Origin: Salibaculum halophilum
GTDB taxonomy: Bacteria; Pseudomonadota; Alphaproteobacteria; Rhodobacterales; Rhodobacteraceae
Direction: 5' to 3'
DNA: 64,000 bases
Assembly: GCF_002094885.1 (NCBI RefSeq)
Contig: NZ_MSIT01000003.1
Span: 62,001-126,000 of the forward strand
In this document: one piece after another, positions 45,519 to 54,836 of the stretch
Numbering within the stretch: the first letter of the stretch is position 1
Layout: each line of letters opens with the position of its first letter
Made by a program: the position numbers and the translations under genes
Notes under the pieces: model-generated
Database searches by the model: none
What the model was told of the DNA's origin: nothing
What the model saw: the letters and a program-made list of their open reading frames with translations, nothing else

Positions 45519-46841
45519 TCAGGCCCGGGGCTTGACCTGCATCAGGCGCATCACGTCGGCCATCTCCGGCCCGCGGTCCATGCCCGTGACCGCCCGGCGC
45601 AGCGGCATGAAAAGGCTCTTGCCCTTGCGGCCCGTGGCCGCCTTGACCGCGGCGGTCCAGTCGGCCCAGGTCTCTGAGGTATAGGGCGGATCGCCTAGCA
45701 GCCCCAGCGCCGTCGCGACGAAATCCGCGTCTTCCTCGGCGACCTTGGGCTTGGCCCCGTCGCGGAAAAGCCGCCACCAGTCGGCCATGTCATCAAGCGT
45801 GGCGATATTCTCGCGCACCACCTCCCAGAACACCTCAGCCAGGTCATCCGGTACGCCCAGCGCCCGCACGCGGGCTTCGACCTCCAAGAACGGCCGGGCA
45901 GCCAGCCAGCGATGGGTCAGCGGCACAAGGTCGTCGCTGTCGAACTTGGTCGGCGCGCTGCCGAACCGCGACAGATCGAAGCCCGCGACAACCTCGTCGA
46001 TGCTTTCGCGCAGCTCCACAGGATCCGCGGACCCTAGCCGCGCCATCAACGAATTCACCGCCATGGCCGCGATCCCCCGCGCGCGCAGGTCGCGCAGCGC
46101 CAGCGTGCCCAGCCGCTTGGACAGCGCCTCACCCTGCGGTCCCGTCAGCAGCGAGTGATGCGCGAAATTCGGCACCGTCCCGCCCAGCGCCCGGATCATC
46201 TGGATCTGCGTTGCGGTGTTGGTGACGTGGTCCGAGCCGCGCACCACGTCGGTGATCCCCATCTCGGTGTCATCCACGACCGAGGCCAGCGTATACAGCA
46301 CCTGCCCGTCGCCGCGGATCAGCACCGGGTCGCTGACACTGGCCGCGTCGATGGAGACCTCGCCGAGAATACCGTCGGTCCACTCAATCCGCTCGTGATC
46401 CAGCTTGAAGCGCCAGTGACCCGTGCGCCCCGCGTCGCGGTAGGCCTGTTTCTGGTCCTCGGTCAGGTCAATGCCTGAGCGGTCGTAGACCGGTGGCCGG
46501 CCCATGTTCATCTGCTTTCTGCGCTTGAGCTCCAACTCGTCGGGCGTGTCGAAACACTCGTAAAGCCGGCCCATCTCGATCAGCCGCGCCTTGGCGGCGG
46601 CGTATCGGTCCAGCCGGTCCGACTGGCGTTCCACCCGATCCCAGGTCAGGCCCAGCCAAGTCAGGTCCTCCTTGATCGCCGCGACATAGGCCTCCTCCGA
46701 CCGGTCCGGGTCGGTGTCGTCGATGCGCAGGATGAAGGTGCCCCCGGCCTGGCGCGCGATGCAGTAGTTGAACAGCGCCGCGCGCAGATTGCCAATGTGT
46801 AGGTGACCCGTGGGCGAGGGGGCAAAGCGGGTGATGGTCAT
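45519..46841 (-). CDS. gltX: glutamyl-tRNA synthetase
   Basis: Class I glutamyl-tRNA synthetase, 440 residues. HIGH is in FAPSPTGHLHIGNLRAALFN, KMSKS is in GEALSKRLGTLAL. The Rossmann domain also shows FILRIDDTDPDRSEE and the substrate site FKLDHERIEW. It is shorter than the usual 465-485 residues; alphaproteobacteria often carry two GluRS genes, the second of which charges other tRNAs, so this may be either. The start ATG at 46841 gives the usual N-terminus MTITRFAPSPTG. The gene ends 8 bp past the triple palindrome. Confidence 0.92.
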   Translation of the reverse strand: MTITRFAPSPTGHLHIGNLRAALFNYCIARQAGGTFILRIDDTDPDRSEEAYVAAIKEDLTWLGLTWDRVERQSDRLDRYAAAKARLIEMGRLYECFDTPDELELKRRKQMNMGRPPVYDRSGIDLTEDQKQAYRDAGRTGHWRFKLDHERIEWTDGILGEVSIDAASVSDPVLIRGDGQVLYTLASVVDDTEMGITDVVRGSDHVTNTATQIQMIRALGGTVPNFAHHSLLTGPQGEALSKRLGTLALRDLRARGIAAMAVNSLMARLGSADPVELRESIDEVVAGFDLSRFGSAPTKFDSDDLVPLTHRWLAARPFLEVEARVRALGVPDDLAEVFWEVVRENIATLDDMADWWRLFRDGAKPKVAEEDADFVATALGLLGDPPYTSETWADWTAAVKAATGRKGKSLFMPLRRAVTGMDRGPEMADVMRLMQVKPRA

Positions 46842-46904
46842 GGGGCTCTCCAGTTACGGATGCAGGCTCTTTCACAGCCGCTCGAAATTGTCCATATCGC
46901 CCTC

Positions 46905-47297
46905 ATGGAAACGCCCAGCCTGGCCCGTATCGAGGAGATCGCCCGCGACACCGTCGCCGGGCTGCCCGCCCCCTTCGCGGCGCTGGCCCGCGACGTCGCG
47001 ATCCAGGCCGCGGACTGGTTGCCCGATCATCTGCTCGACCCCGGCGACGATGCGCAGGCCCAGCGTGAAGAGATCACGGGAATGTACGACGGCATCCCGC
47101 TGACCGAGAAATCCAGCCATGACGTGCCGCACGGCCCGGACATCGTCTGGCTGTTCCGCCAGCCCATCCTGATGGAACTGGCCGAGCGCGACGTGACGCT
47201 GACAAATCTCGTCGCCCATGTGACGACACACGAATTCGCCCATCACTTCGGCTGGTCCGACGCCGACATCGCCACAATAGACCGCTGGTGGGAGTGA
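46905..47297 (+). CDS. small zincin-like metallopeptidase
   Basis: A 130-residue protein of the zincin-like family PF06262 (DUF1025). The zinc motif HExxH is in VTTHEFAHHFGWSDADIAT, preceded by EEITGMYDGIPLTEKS and DIVWLFRQPILMELA. Members have a minimal metalloprotease fold; cellular substrates are unknown. The ATG at 46905 is chosen from the family N-terminus. It is divergent from gltX, 63 bp apart. Directly after the stop begins a 68-bp tandem repeat. Confidence 0.85.
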   Translation: METPSLARIEEIARDTVAGLPAPFAALARDVAIQAADWLPDHLLDPGDDAQAQREEITGMYDGIPLTEKSSHDVPHGPDIVWLFRQPILMELAERDVTLTNLVAHVTTHEFAHHFGWSDADIATIDRWWE

Positions 47298-47300
47298 GCA

Positions 47301-47458
47301 CCGGTCCGGGGCACGGCCCCGGCGAAAGGTCCGGTGGACCTTTCGAGATGCGAACGGGCGGAGCCCAACCGGTCCGGGGCACCGCCCCGGCGAAAGGTCC
47401 GGGGGACCTTTCGAGGTGCGAACGGGCGAAGCCCAACCGGTCCGGGGCACGGCCCCGG
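47301..47458. repeat. 68-bp tandem repeat, 2.3 copies, with nested hairpins
   Basis: Units begin at 47301, 47369 and 47437 with CCGGTCCGGGGCAC, exactly 68 bp apart; the third is cut after 22 bp. Each full unit has two hairpins: CCGGGGC/GCCCCGG and CGAAAGGTCC/GGACCTTTCG. Copies differ at a handful of positions. The array sits between the zincin gene and pfkB. Such GGTCC-hairpin repeats look like those spread in some Rhodobacterales genomes; that is from memory. The remaining 110 bp to pfkB hold no gene. Confidence 0.88.
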
Positions 47459-47567
47459 ATCGGTGCTTTGAGCCTTGCAGAGTGAAAACGGGAAAAGCCG
47501 CCCCCGGGAAGCCGCCTTGGCATCGGCCGCATCCTGTGGCTATGTTAGCGCCAACAGGAGGCCCTCG

Positions 47568-48515
47568 ATGCACGATATTCTCACCGTCACGCTCAACCCG
47601 GCGTTCGATCTGTCGACCTCCGTCGCGCAGATGGAGGCCAACGCCAAGATGCGCTGCGCCCCGCCTGAAACGGACCCGGGCGGCGGCGGGCTCAACGTGG
47701 CGCGTGCCATCCATCAACTTGGCGGGGCCTCTCGCGCCTTCGTCGCGCTGGGCGGCGACACCGGCACCGCGCTGGAGCACCTGCTGCGCGACACCGGGCT
47801 GGACATCGTCGTTCATGCCGCCCCCGGCGACACGCGCCAGAGCCTTGCCGTCACGGACCTGAGCACCAACGACCAGTTCCGCTTCATGCTGCCCGGCCCC
47901 GACTGGACGGGCGCGGATATCCGGCGCGTCCGCGACGCCATCCGTGACAGTGCCACGCGCGACGGCTTTATCGTGCTTTCGGGCAGCGGGCCGCACGGGG
48001 CCTCGCCCGATCTTTACGCCCGCATCTGCCATGATGTCCGCGAAACCGGCGCGCGCGTCGTACTGGACACCTCCGGCCCGGCGCTGGCGCATCTGGCCGC
48101 CGGGCAGGACACGCCGCCGTTCCTGCTGCGCATGGACAGCCACGAGGCCGAGACCCTGGCGCGCCGCCCCCTGCGCAGCCGCGCCGACAGCGCCGCCTTT
48201 GCCGAACGTCTGGTCCGGCAGGGAGCGGCGCAACTTGTGATCGTGGCCCGCGGCGCCGACGGGTCGGTCCTGTCGGACGGCACCCGCCAGCTGCGGGTCA
48301 ATGCCGCCAATATCGCCGTGCGCAGCCGGGTCGGCGCTGGCGACAGCTTCGTCGGCGGATTCGTCATGGCGCTGGCACAGGATCACCCGGTTGACGAGGC
48401 CTTCCGCCGCGGGTCGGCCGCCGCCTCGGCGGCCTGCATGACCGAAGGCACGCAGCTCTGTTTGCCGCAGGACTTCGAGGCGCTGCTGGAGCAGACCGAG
48501 GTCGAGGTCCTGTAG
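47568..48515 (+). CDS. pfkB: PfkB-family hexose-phosphate kinase
   Basis: Sugar kinase of the ribokinase/PfkB family, 315 residues, near the length of E. coli PfkB (6-phosphofructokinase 2) and FruK. It starts MHDILTVTLNPAFDLSTSVA; the substrate loop is DPGGGGLNVARAIHQLGG and the anion hole/catalytic Asp is in SRVGAGDSFVGGFVMAL. Either fructose 6-phosphate or fructose 1-phosphate (or tagatose 6-phosphate) could be the acceptor; with no PTS gene near, 6-phosphofructokinase is slightly favoured. The ATG has an AGGAGG ribosome site. The frame upstream of it runs into the tandem repeat and is not coding. Confidence 0.88.
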   Translation: MHDILTVTLNPAFDLSTSVAQMEANAKMRCAPPETDPGGGGLNVARAIHQLGGASRAFVALGGDTGTALEHLLRDTGLDIVVHAAPGDTRQSLAVTDLSTNDQFRFMLPGPDWTGADIRRVRDAIRDSATRDGFIVLSGSGPHGASPDLYARICHDVRETGARVVLDTSGPALAHLAAGQDTPPFLLRMDSHEAETLARRPLRSRADSAAFAERLVRQGAAQLVIVARGADGSVLSDGTRQLRVNAANIAVRSRVGAGDSFVGGFVMALAQDHPVDEAFRRGSAAASAACMTEGTQLCLPQDFEALLEQTEVEVL

Positions 48516-48518
48516 TCC

Positions 48519-48554
48519 CAAAAACAGGCGCGCCGGCCGGCCGACGCGCCTGTT
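48519..48554 (-). terminator. shared terminator between pfkB and wrbA
   Basis: AACAGGCGCG and CGCGCCTGTT form a 10-bp stem around a GGCC-rich loop. On the minus strand it is followed by a run of five T (AAAAA on the plus strand), so it is a good terminator for wrbA; for pfkB it is weaker. Confidence 0.75.
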
Positions 48555-48573
48555 GCTGTCATCATGCCGGATG

Positions 48574-49167
<594 letters not shown>

Positions 49168-49308
49168 CGCAGGCTCCTTGCGTCAGAAATTTGAACACGG
49201 AGGAAATAATCGCCCTGTCTGGCGCTGTCGCCGCCCATGGGTCCGCAGACCTTGTGCACTTGCGCACTGAGTAACCCAATTCGACCGAAGCGCCGCGAAA
49301 TCGCGCTA

Positions 49309-50967
49309 TCAGCCCTCGTCGCGCCAGCGGTTCACGATGGGATAGCGCCGGTCCAGCCAGAAGGCGCGGCGTGACAGGCGCGGCCCGGGGGCCGACTGGA
49401 ACCGCTTGTATTCGCTGGTATAGAGCAGGCCCTCGACCTGCTTGACATCATCGCGGGCATACCCGGCCGCCACGCACTCGGCGACGCTGGCCTCGTCGTC
49501 CACCAGCATCTGGAGGATCCCGTCGAGCACCGGGTAGTCGGGCAGGCTGTCACTGTCCTTCTGGTCGGCACGCAGCTCGGCCGAGGGCGGCTTGTCGAGG
49601 ATCGCTTGCGGCACGACCTCGCCGGCCGGCCCAAGCATCCAGTCGCGGTGATTGGCATTGCGCCAGCGGCAGATGTCGAAGACCCGCGTCTTGTAAAGGT
49701 CCTTGATCGGGTTGTAGCCGCCGGCCATGTCGCCGTAGATCGTGGCATAGCCCACGGCCACCTCGGACTTGTTGCCGGTGGTCAGCAGCATCTCGCCGAA
49801 CTTGTTGGACTGCGCCATCAACAGCAGCCCGCGGATGCGCGACTGGATGTTTTCCTCGGTCAGGCCTTCGGACAGGCCCTCGAACAGCGGGGCCAGCGTG
49901 CCGGTCACCGCGTCGCGCACCGCGCCGATGGGCACAGTGTCGTAGCGCACGCCCAGCGCCGTGGAGGCGGCCCGGCCATCGTCCAGCGAGCCCTGCGAGG
50001 TATACGCTGAGGGCAGCATGACACAGCGCACGTTGTCGGGGCCCAGCGCATCCACGGCGATGGCCGCCACGGCGGCCGAATCCACTCCGCCGGACAGGCC
50101 CAGCAGCACCTTTTCGAAGCCGCTCTTGGCGATGTAGTCGCGCAGGGCGAGCACCATCGCGTTGTAATCATCCTCCAGGCTGTCGGGGACATGCGCCATC
50201 AAGCCGGCCTCGGCCTGCCAGCCCTCCGCGCTGCGGGTGAACTCAACCTCGGCGATGGCCTCCTCGAAATGCGGCAGCTGCACCACCAACGCCCCGTGGC
50301 GGTTGAGCACGAAAGAGCCGCCGTCGAACACCTGGTCGTCCTGCCCGCCGACCGTGTTCAGATAGACCAGCGGCAGGTCGCATTCGGTCACCCGGGCGAC
50401 CATCTGGTTCATGCGGACTTCGCGCTTGTCGCGGAAATAGGGGCTGCCGTTGGGCACAAGCAGCAGGTCGGCCCCGCTCTCGGCCATGGCCTCGCAGACA
50501 TCCGGATACCAGGCATCCTCGCAGACCGGCGTGCCGATGCGCAGCGGCCCGGCATCCCACGGGCCCTGCATGTCGCCGCGCGAGAACACCCGGACCTCGT
50601 CGAAAACGTTGAAATTGGGCAGGAAATACTTGCGCGTCGTGGCATGCACCTTGCCACCCCTGAGAATGAAATAGGTGTTGTGCAGCTTGTCGTCCTCGGC
50701 CATCGGCCCGCCGACGCCGAGGATCGGGCCATCGGCACAGTCCGCCGCCAGCGCCGCGATGGCCTCGACCGCGCGGCGCACGAAGGCGGGTTTCATCACC
50801 AGGTCCTGCGGCTGATAGCCGGTGATGAACATCTCGGGCAGCATCACCATGTCGGCGCCGGCCGCCCTGCCCTTGTCCCAGGCCGCGCGCGCCTTTGCGG
50901 CATTGCCCGCGATATCGCCCACGGTGGGGTTGAGCTGTGCCAGTGTCAGGCGGAAGCGGTCGGCCAT
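49309..50967 (-). CDS. nadE: glutamine-dependent NAD synthetase
   Basis: Last enzyme of NAD synthesis, amidating deamido-NAD with glutamine and ATP. The 552 residues have an N-terminal nitrilase-type glutaminase (1-255) with Glu in MLPEMFITGYQ, Lys in TRKYFLPNFN and Cys in GTPVCEDAWYP, and a C-terminal synthetase (from about 275) with the ATP loop GLSGGVDSAAVAAI and later GNKSEVAVGYATIYGDMAGG. ATG at 50967 starts MADRFRLTLAQLNP, the family N-terminus; an upstream ATG eleven codons earlier is less likely. It is divergent from the MORN protein gene. Confidence 0.96.
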   Translation of the reverse strand: MADRFRLTLAQLNPTVGDIAGNAAKARAAWDKGRAAGADMVMLPEMFITGYQPQDLVMKPAFVRRAVEAIAALAADCADGPILGVGGPMAEDDKLHNTYFILRGGKVHATTRKYFLPNFNVFDEVRVFSRGDMQGPWDAGPLRIGTPVCEDAWYPDVCEAMAESGADLLLVPNGSPYFRDKREVRMNQMVARVTECDLPLVYLNTVGGQDDQVFDGGSFVLNRHGALVVQLPHFEEAIAEVEFTRSAEGWQAEAGLMAHVPDSLEDDYNAMVLALRDYIAKSGFEKVLLGLSGGVDSAAVAAIAVDALGPDNVRCVMLPSAYTSQGSLDDGRAASTALGVRYDTVPIGAVRDAVTGTLAPLFEGLSEGLTEENIQSRIRGLLLMAQSNKFGEMLLTTGNKSEVAVGYATIYGDMAGGYNPIKDLYKTRVFDICRWRNANHRDWMLGPAGEVVPQAILDKPPSAELRADQKDSDSLPDYPVLDGILQMLVDDEASVAECVAAGYARDDVKQVEGLLYTSEYKRFQSAPGPRLSRRAFWLDRRYPIVNRWRDEG

Positions 50968-51116
50968 TGCGGAACACCCTCGGTAAGTCCTGCGGGCCAT
51001 GTAGCAGATCGGCGGGCAAGGTGAAGCCGAATGCCCAGGGGCGGGCCGGTTTCTCCGTTGTCTTGTCGCGCCGTGCTGATTACCCTTGGCGCAAATTGTG
51101 GGGAGAGCCGCCGATC

Positions 51117-52562
51117 ATGCCGCGCACCAAGTCGCATCACATCCTTGCCGCCACGCTGGTCGCGCTGGCCGCACTGCCAGCCGGGGCGCAGTCGGTGCAG
51201 ACCAAGCAATACGACGACGGTGGCGTCTACGAGGGCCAGTTCCTGAACGGTCTGCAGCACGGCCAGGGCACGTACCGGCTGCCCAACGGCTATGAATACA
51301 CCGGCGAATGGTTCGAGGGAGAGATTCGCGGCGAGGGCACGGCGAAATTCCCGAATGGCTCGGTCTACGAGGGCGAATTTGCCGCGGGCAAGCCGCACGG
51401 AACCGGCAAGATCACCTTCGCCGACGGCGGCACCTACGAAGGCGACTGGACCGAGGGCAACATCACCGGGCGCGGCATCGCGCGCTATGCCAACGGCGTC
51501 GTCTACGAGGGCGAGTTCCGCAACGCGATGCACCACGGCCAGGGGGTCATGCGCAGCCCCGACGGCTATGTCTATGAGGGGCCCTGGGTCAACGGCGTCA
51601 AGCAGGGCGTCGGCCGCATCACCTATCCCGACGGCGCGGTCTACGAGGGCAACCTCGTGGATGGCACGCGCCAGGGCGAAGGCAAGCTGACCATGCCCGA
51701 CGGGCTGGTCTACGAAGGCACCTGGGAGGACGGCCAGATCCAGGGCGAGGGGCGCCTGATCCAGCCCAACGGCGACATCTACGAAGGCGACCTCGTGGCC
51801 GGCAAGCGCGAGGGCGAGGGCACCGTGACCTTTGCCAACGGCGACGTCTACCAGGGCGACTTCAAGAACGACATGCGCCACGGCGAGGGAACCTTCACCG
51901 GGACAGACGGCTATCGCTACGTCGGCCAGTGGTCCGAGGGCCAGATCGAGGGCGAAGGCGAGGTGACCTATCCCGACGGCTCGACCTACGTGGGCGAGTT
52001 CAAGGACGACATCGCCCACGGCACCGGCAAGATCACCTATCCCGACGGCTCCACCTACGAGGGTGAATGGCGCAACGGCGTGATCCATGGCGAGGGCGTC
52101 GCCACCTACGCCAACGGGCTGGTTTACGAGGGCGAGTTCAAGGACGGCAAGAACCACGGCCAGGGCACGATGACCTATGCCGACGGATATTCCTACACCG
52201 GGGAATGGGCCAACGGTCAGCGCAACGGCACCGGCACGGCCACCTATGCCGACGGAACCGTCTACGAGGGCGAGTTCAAGGACGGCCAGCGCCACGGCAC
52301 CGGAAAGATCACCATGGCCGACGGCTTCGTCTACGAGGGCGAGTGGGAAAACGGCGAAATCAGCGGCCAGGGCGTGGCCACCTACGCCAACGGCGATGTC
52401 TACGAGGGCACCTTCCGCTCGGGCCGCCGCCAGGGCGAGGGAACCATGACCTACGCCACCGGCCAGGTGGCCGAGGGCGAGTGGCAGGACGGCGCCCTCG
52501 TCAGCCAAGACAGCGGCAGCCCGGCCGCCGACCCCGTCAGCGACGAGCAGGCGACCGAGTAG
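51117..52562 (+). CDS. exported MORN-repeat protein with 18 repeats
   Basis: A 481-residue protein. A signal peptide (HHILAATLVALAALPAGA, cleavage before QSVQT) is followed by 18 complete 23-residue MORN repeats and one partial, covering residues about 37-465; a typical unit is VYEGEFKDGKNHGQGTMTYA. The tail is acidic and unordered. MORN repeats bind lipids or proteins in other systems; in bacteria their job is unclear. The repeats differ enough in DNA that recent expansion is not obvious, although the units at 51969-52070 and 52272-52330 share long identical codon runs. The ATG has a GGGGAGAG ribosome site. Confidence 0.88.
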   Translation: MPRTKSHHILAATLVALAALPAGAQSVQTKQYDDGGVYEGQFLNGLQHGQGTYRLPNGYEYTGEWFEGEIRGEGTAKFPNGSVYEGEFAAGKPHGTGKITFADGGTYEGDWTEGNITGRGIARYANGVVYEGEFRNAMHHGQGVMRSPDGYVYEGPWVNGVKQGVGRITYPDGAVYEGNLVDGTRQGEGKLTMPDGLVYEGTWEDGQIQGEGRLIQPNGDIYEGDLVAGKREGEGTVTFANGDVYQGDFKNDMRHGEGTFTGTDGYRYVGQWSEGQIEGEGEVTYPDGSTYVGEFKDDIAHGTGKITYPDGSTYEGEWRNGVIHGEGVATYANGLVYEGEFKDGKNHGQGTMTYADGYSYTGEWANGQRNGTGTATYADGTVYEGEFKDGQRHGTGKITMADGFVYEGEWENGEISGQGVATYANGDVYEGTFRSGRRQGEGTMTYATGQVAEGEWQDGALVSQDSGSPAADPVSDEQATE

Positions 52563-52595
52563 AGGTCGGCGTCACGGTCATTGGCGGACCGCCGC

Positions 52596-53249
52596 TCAAC
52601 GCTCGGTTTCGGTTTGGTCAGTCCCGTCGGCCGCGCCGGACTTCTGCAGAACGAGGAACGTCATCATGCCGAGCGGCGGGAGGGGCGCCTGCTCCGCGAT
52701 CGCCAGTGACGGGTCTTGCAAAACAGTGTCCATTTCAAAATCCGAGTGCCAGCCAAGGACATTGGCAAAGGGAGACGAGACACGTTCGAGGAACGCCAGA
52801 AACCCGCGTTCTCGCACAAAGTGGTTCGTGATCACCACGCGCCCGCCGGGCTTCAGGACCCGCACAATCTCTGCCATCACCTTTTCCGGTTCTGGAACCA
52901 CGGACAGCACGTGCATGGCCGCAATCGTGTCAAAGCTGGCATCGTCGAACTCCAGCAAGCGCGCGTCCATCTGGCGCAGCTCGACCACCTGCGCGAGGTT
53001 CAGCCGCTGAACCTTGGCCCGGGCCTTGGCGAGCATGTCGGTGCTGAAATCAATTCCGGTGACCTGCAGATCGGCCTTGTAATACGGCAGGGCAAGGCCG
53101 GTTCCGACACCGACCTCCAGCACGGTGCCGGACAGCCCGTTGATATACCGCACGGCCCGGCGTCGGCCGACATTGGTGACAGCGCCAAAGGTCTTGTCAT
53201 AGACCGGTGCCCAGCGTGCGTATGAGGTCTGAACGGCTTCGATTTCCAA
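52596..53249 (-). CDS. pmtA: phosphatidylethanolamine N-methyltransferase (PmtA type)
   Basis: SAM-dependent methyltransferase of 217 residues. Motif I is VLEVGVGTGLALPYYKADL, motif post-I GIDFSTDML, motif II DTIAAMHVLSVVPEP, motif III LKPGGRVVITNHF, and the N-terminus TSYARWAPVYDKTFG is typical of alphaproteobacterial PmtA, which methylates PE three times to PC. The start is taken as a TTG (53249), one base after the pssA stop, giving translational coupling; the longer open frame before it overlaps pssA. Lower GC (roughly 57 percent by eye) than its neighbours. Confidence 0.85.
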   Translation of the reverse strand: MEIEAVQTSYARWAPVYDKTFGAVTNVGRRRAVRYINGLSGTVLEVGVGTGLALPYYKADLQVTGIDFSTDMLAKARAKVQRLNLAQVVELRQMDARLLEFDDASFDTIAAMHVLSVVPEPEKVMAEIVRVLKPGGRVVITNHFVRERGFLAFLERVSSPFANVLGWHSDFEMDTVLQDPSLAIAEQAPLPPLGMMTFLVLQKSGAADGTDQTETER

Positions 53250-53250
53250 G

Positions 53251-54009
53251 TCAGTCTTCCTTCCCGTAAGTGTCTGAGAACGCGGCAATCTGGCTCCAGA
53301 TGACCATTGCCACGTATCCAAACGAGAAGACCACCAGCGTGATCCAAGCGTAGGTCAGCAACGTGGCGACGATCAAGGCGAACCCGAGCAGAAAGTACTT
53401 GATGTTCCCGCGTGAAATTCGGAGCCGCTTGGGCGACCATGTCGGGATGCGACTGATCATGGCCATTCCGACCAGGACCATATGGCCGCAAATCAAAACG
53501 TCGGGCAGAAGCGGTTGATTTGAAAAGGCAAAGGAAACGGACATCGGCAGGAGGACCAGGATCGCGCCTGCCGGTGCCGGGACACCGACAAAATCGTCGT
53601 CAGGGGGGCGGGCGTCTCCATCGGCATTGTTGCTCACGTTGAACCGCGCCAAGCGGAGGACACAACAGATCGCGAAGACCAGCACGCACAGCCACGCCGC
53701 ACTGGGCATGTCCTGCAGCGCCCACAGATAGATCACGAGCGGGGGGGCAACACCGAAATTCACGAAGTCAGCGAGCGAGTCCAGCTCGGCCCCCATTTTG
53801 CTGTCACCACCCAAGAGCCGTGCGATCTTTCCATCCAGGCCGTCGAGGATGCAGGCCGCCACAATCAACAGCACCGCCAATTGATAGTCGCCCTGCACGC
53901 CGAAACGGATGGCCGACACCCCCGCGCAGATGGCCGCGATGGTCAGCATGTTCGGGACCAACTGGACCAGTGGGAGGTCGGTGAAGGATTTGCCGTTATT
54001 CGTCGGCAT
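53251..54009 (-). CDS. pssA: CDP-diacylglycerol-serine O-phosphatidyltransferase
   Basis: Integral membrane PS synthase of 252 residues, making phosphatidylserine from CDP-diacylglycerol and serine. The CDP-alcohol motif is [20 protein letters not shown] followed by LDSLAD, with the eight expected acidic and glycine positions. Six to eight membrane helices are seen. Its ATG overlaps the end of psd by 14 bp and pmtA follows after one base, so all three lipid genes are coupled. Lower GC than its neighbours. Confidence 0.95.
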   Translation of the reverse strand: MPTNNGKSFTDLPLVQLVPNMLTIAAICAGVSAIRFGVQGDYQLAVLLIVAACILDGLDGKIARLLGGDSKMGAELDSLADFVNFGVAPPLVIYLWALQDMPSAAWLCVLVFAICCVLRLARFNVSNNADGDARPPDDDFVGVPAPAGAILVLLPMSVSFAFSNQPLLPDVLICGHMVLVGMAMISRIPTWSPKRLRISRGNIKYFLLGFALIVATLLTYAWITLVVFSFGYVAMVIWSQIAAFSDTYGKED

Positions 54010-54688
54010 CGGCGCCTTCCGTCCCGGCCATGTCCAGCTCCGCCAGCACCGTCTCGCCCGCGATCATGGTCTGCCCGACAGCAACGAGGGGGGCGACATC
54101 AGGGGGCAGGTACACGTCCAGCCGTGAGCCGAAGCGGATCAGGCCGAACCGGTCACCGGTGCTCAGCCGGTCGCCCTGTTTCACGAAACAGACAATGCGA
54201 CGGGCCACCAAGCCGGCAATCTGGACGACAGCAAGCTCTTGTCCGCCGGCAAGGCGCAGGCACACACCATTGCGTTCGTTATCCGTGCTGGCCTTGTCAA
54301 GCGACGCGCTGACGAACTTTCCCGGGCGATAGGCGACCGATGTGATTTCCCCTGCAATCGGGCTTCGGTTCACATGGCAATCGAAGACACTCATGAACAC
54401 GCTGATCCGCGTGAGCGGCGTGTCGGCCATACCCAGTTCGGCCGGCGGAACAGCCGGTTCGATCAGTGACACGATCCCGTCGGCCGGGCTCACGATCACG
54501 CCGGGCCGTGTGGGCGTGACGCGATGCGGGTCGCGAAAGAAGTAGTAACACCAGATCGTAAGCCCGACACCGATCCAGCCGAGGACAGAGGCAACCAGGA
54601 AAAGGCCAACAGTCCCGGCCGCAAAGATCGCAACGAACCTTTTGCCCTCGGGGTGCATCGGCTTGATGAATGTCGAAAGCAGGTTCAA
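53996..54688 (-). CDS. psd: phosphatidylserine decarboxylase
   Basis: Pyruvoyl-dependent PS decarboxylase of 230 residues, forming PE in the inner membrane. One or two N-terminal helices ([20 protein letters not shown]) precede [20 protein letters not shown] and [10 protein letters not shown]. Self-cleavage is at the Gly-Ser in [12 protein letters not shown], where the Ser becomes the pyruvoyl group. The start is a TTG (54688) with a GAGGA ribosome site; the nearby ATG is out of frame. It is the first gene of the psd-pssA-pmtA operon. Lower GC than its neighbours. Confidence 0.94.
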   Translation of the reverse strand: MNLLSTFIKPMHPEGKRFVAIFAAGTVGLFLVASVLGWIGVGLTIWCYYFFRDPHRVTPTRPGVIVSPADGIVSLIEPAVPPAELGMADTPLTRISVFMSVFDCHVNRSPIAGEITSVAYRPGKFVSASLDKASTDNERNGVCLRLAGGQELAVVQIAGLVARRIVCFVKQGDRLSTGDRFGLIRFGSRLDVYLPPDVAPLVAVGQTMIAGETVLAELDMAGTEGADADE

Positions 54689-54836
54689 TGCATCTTTCCT
54701 CGATGCTGGCAGGCACTTGTCATGGAGGTATTAGTGCCACGTGCAGACCACAGTCGCCAGAGCATGTTTCGCAGCTGCGTTGCCTGGCCGCGTGTCCTTG
54801 CGGATTTGCACCGGCTCGGGCCCACCCCGTTGCGCC

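Noticed and set aside
47288-47485. Open frame across the 68-bp repeats
   Set aside because: Its residues come from the tandem repeat and its hairpins; it has no start signal and no protein-like composition.
51117-52562. CRISPR-like periodicity of about 69 bp
   Set aside because: The period is one MORN repeat (23 codons) in an intact frame; there are no constant repeats with unique spacers.
54689-54836. Small ORF between psd and the photolyase gene
   Set aside because: Only short frames without ribosome sites; nothing recognisable.
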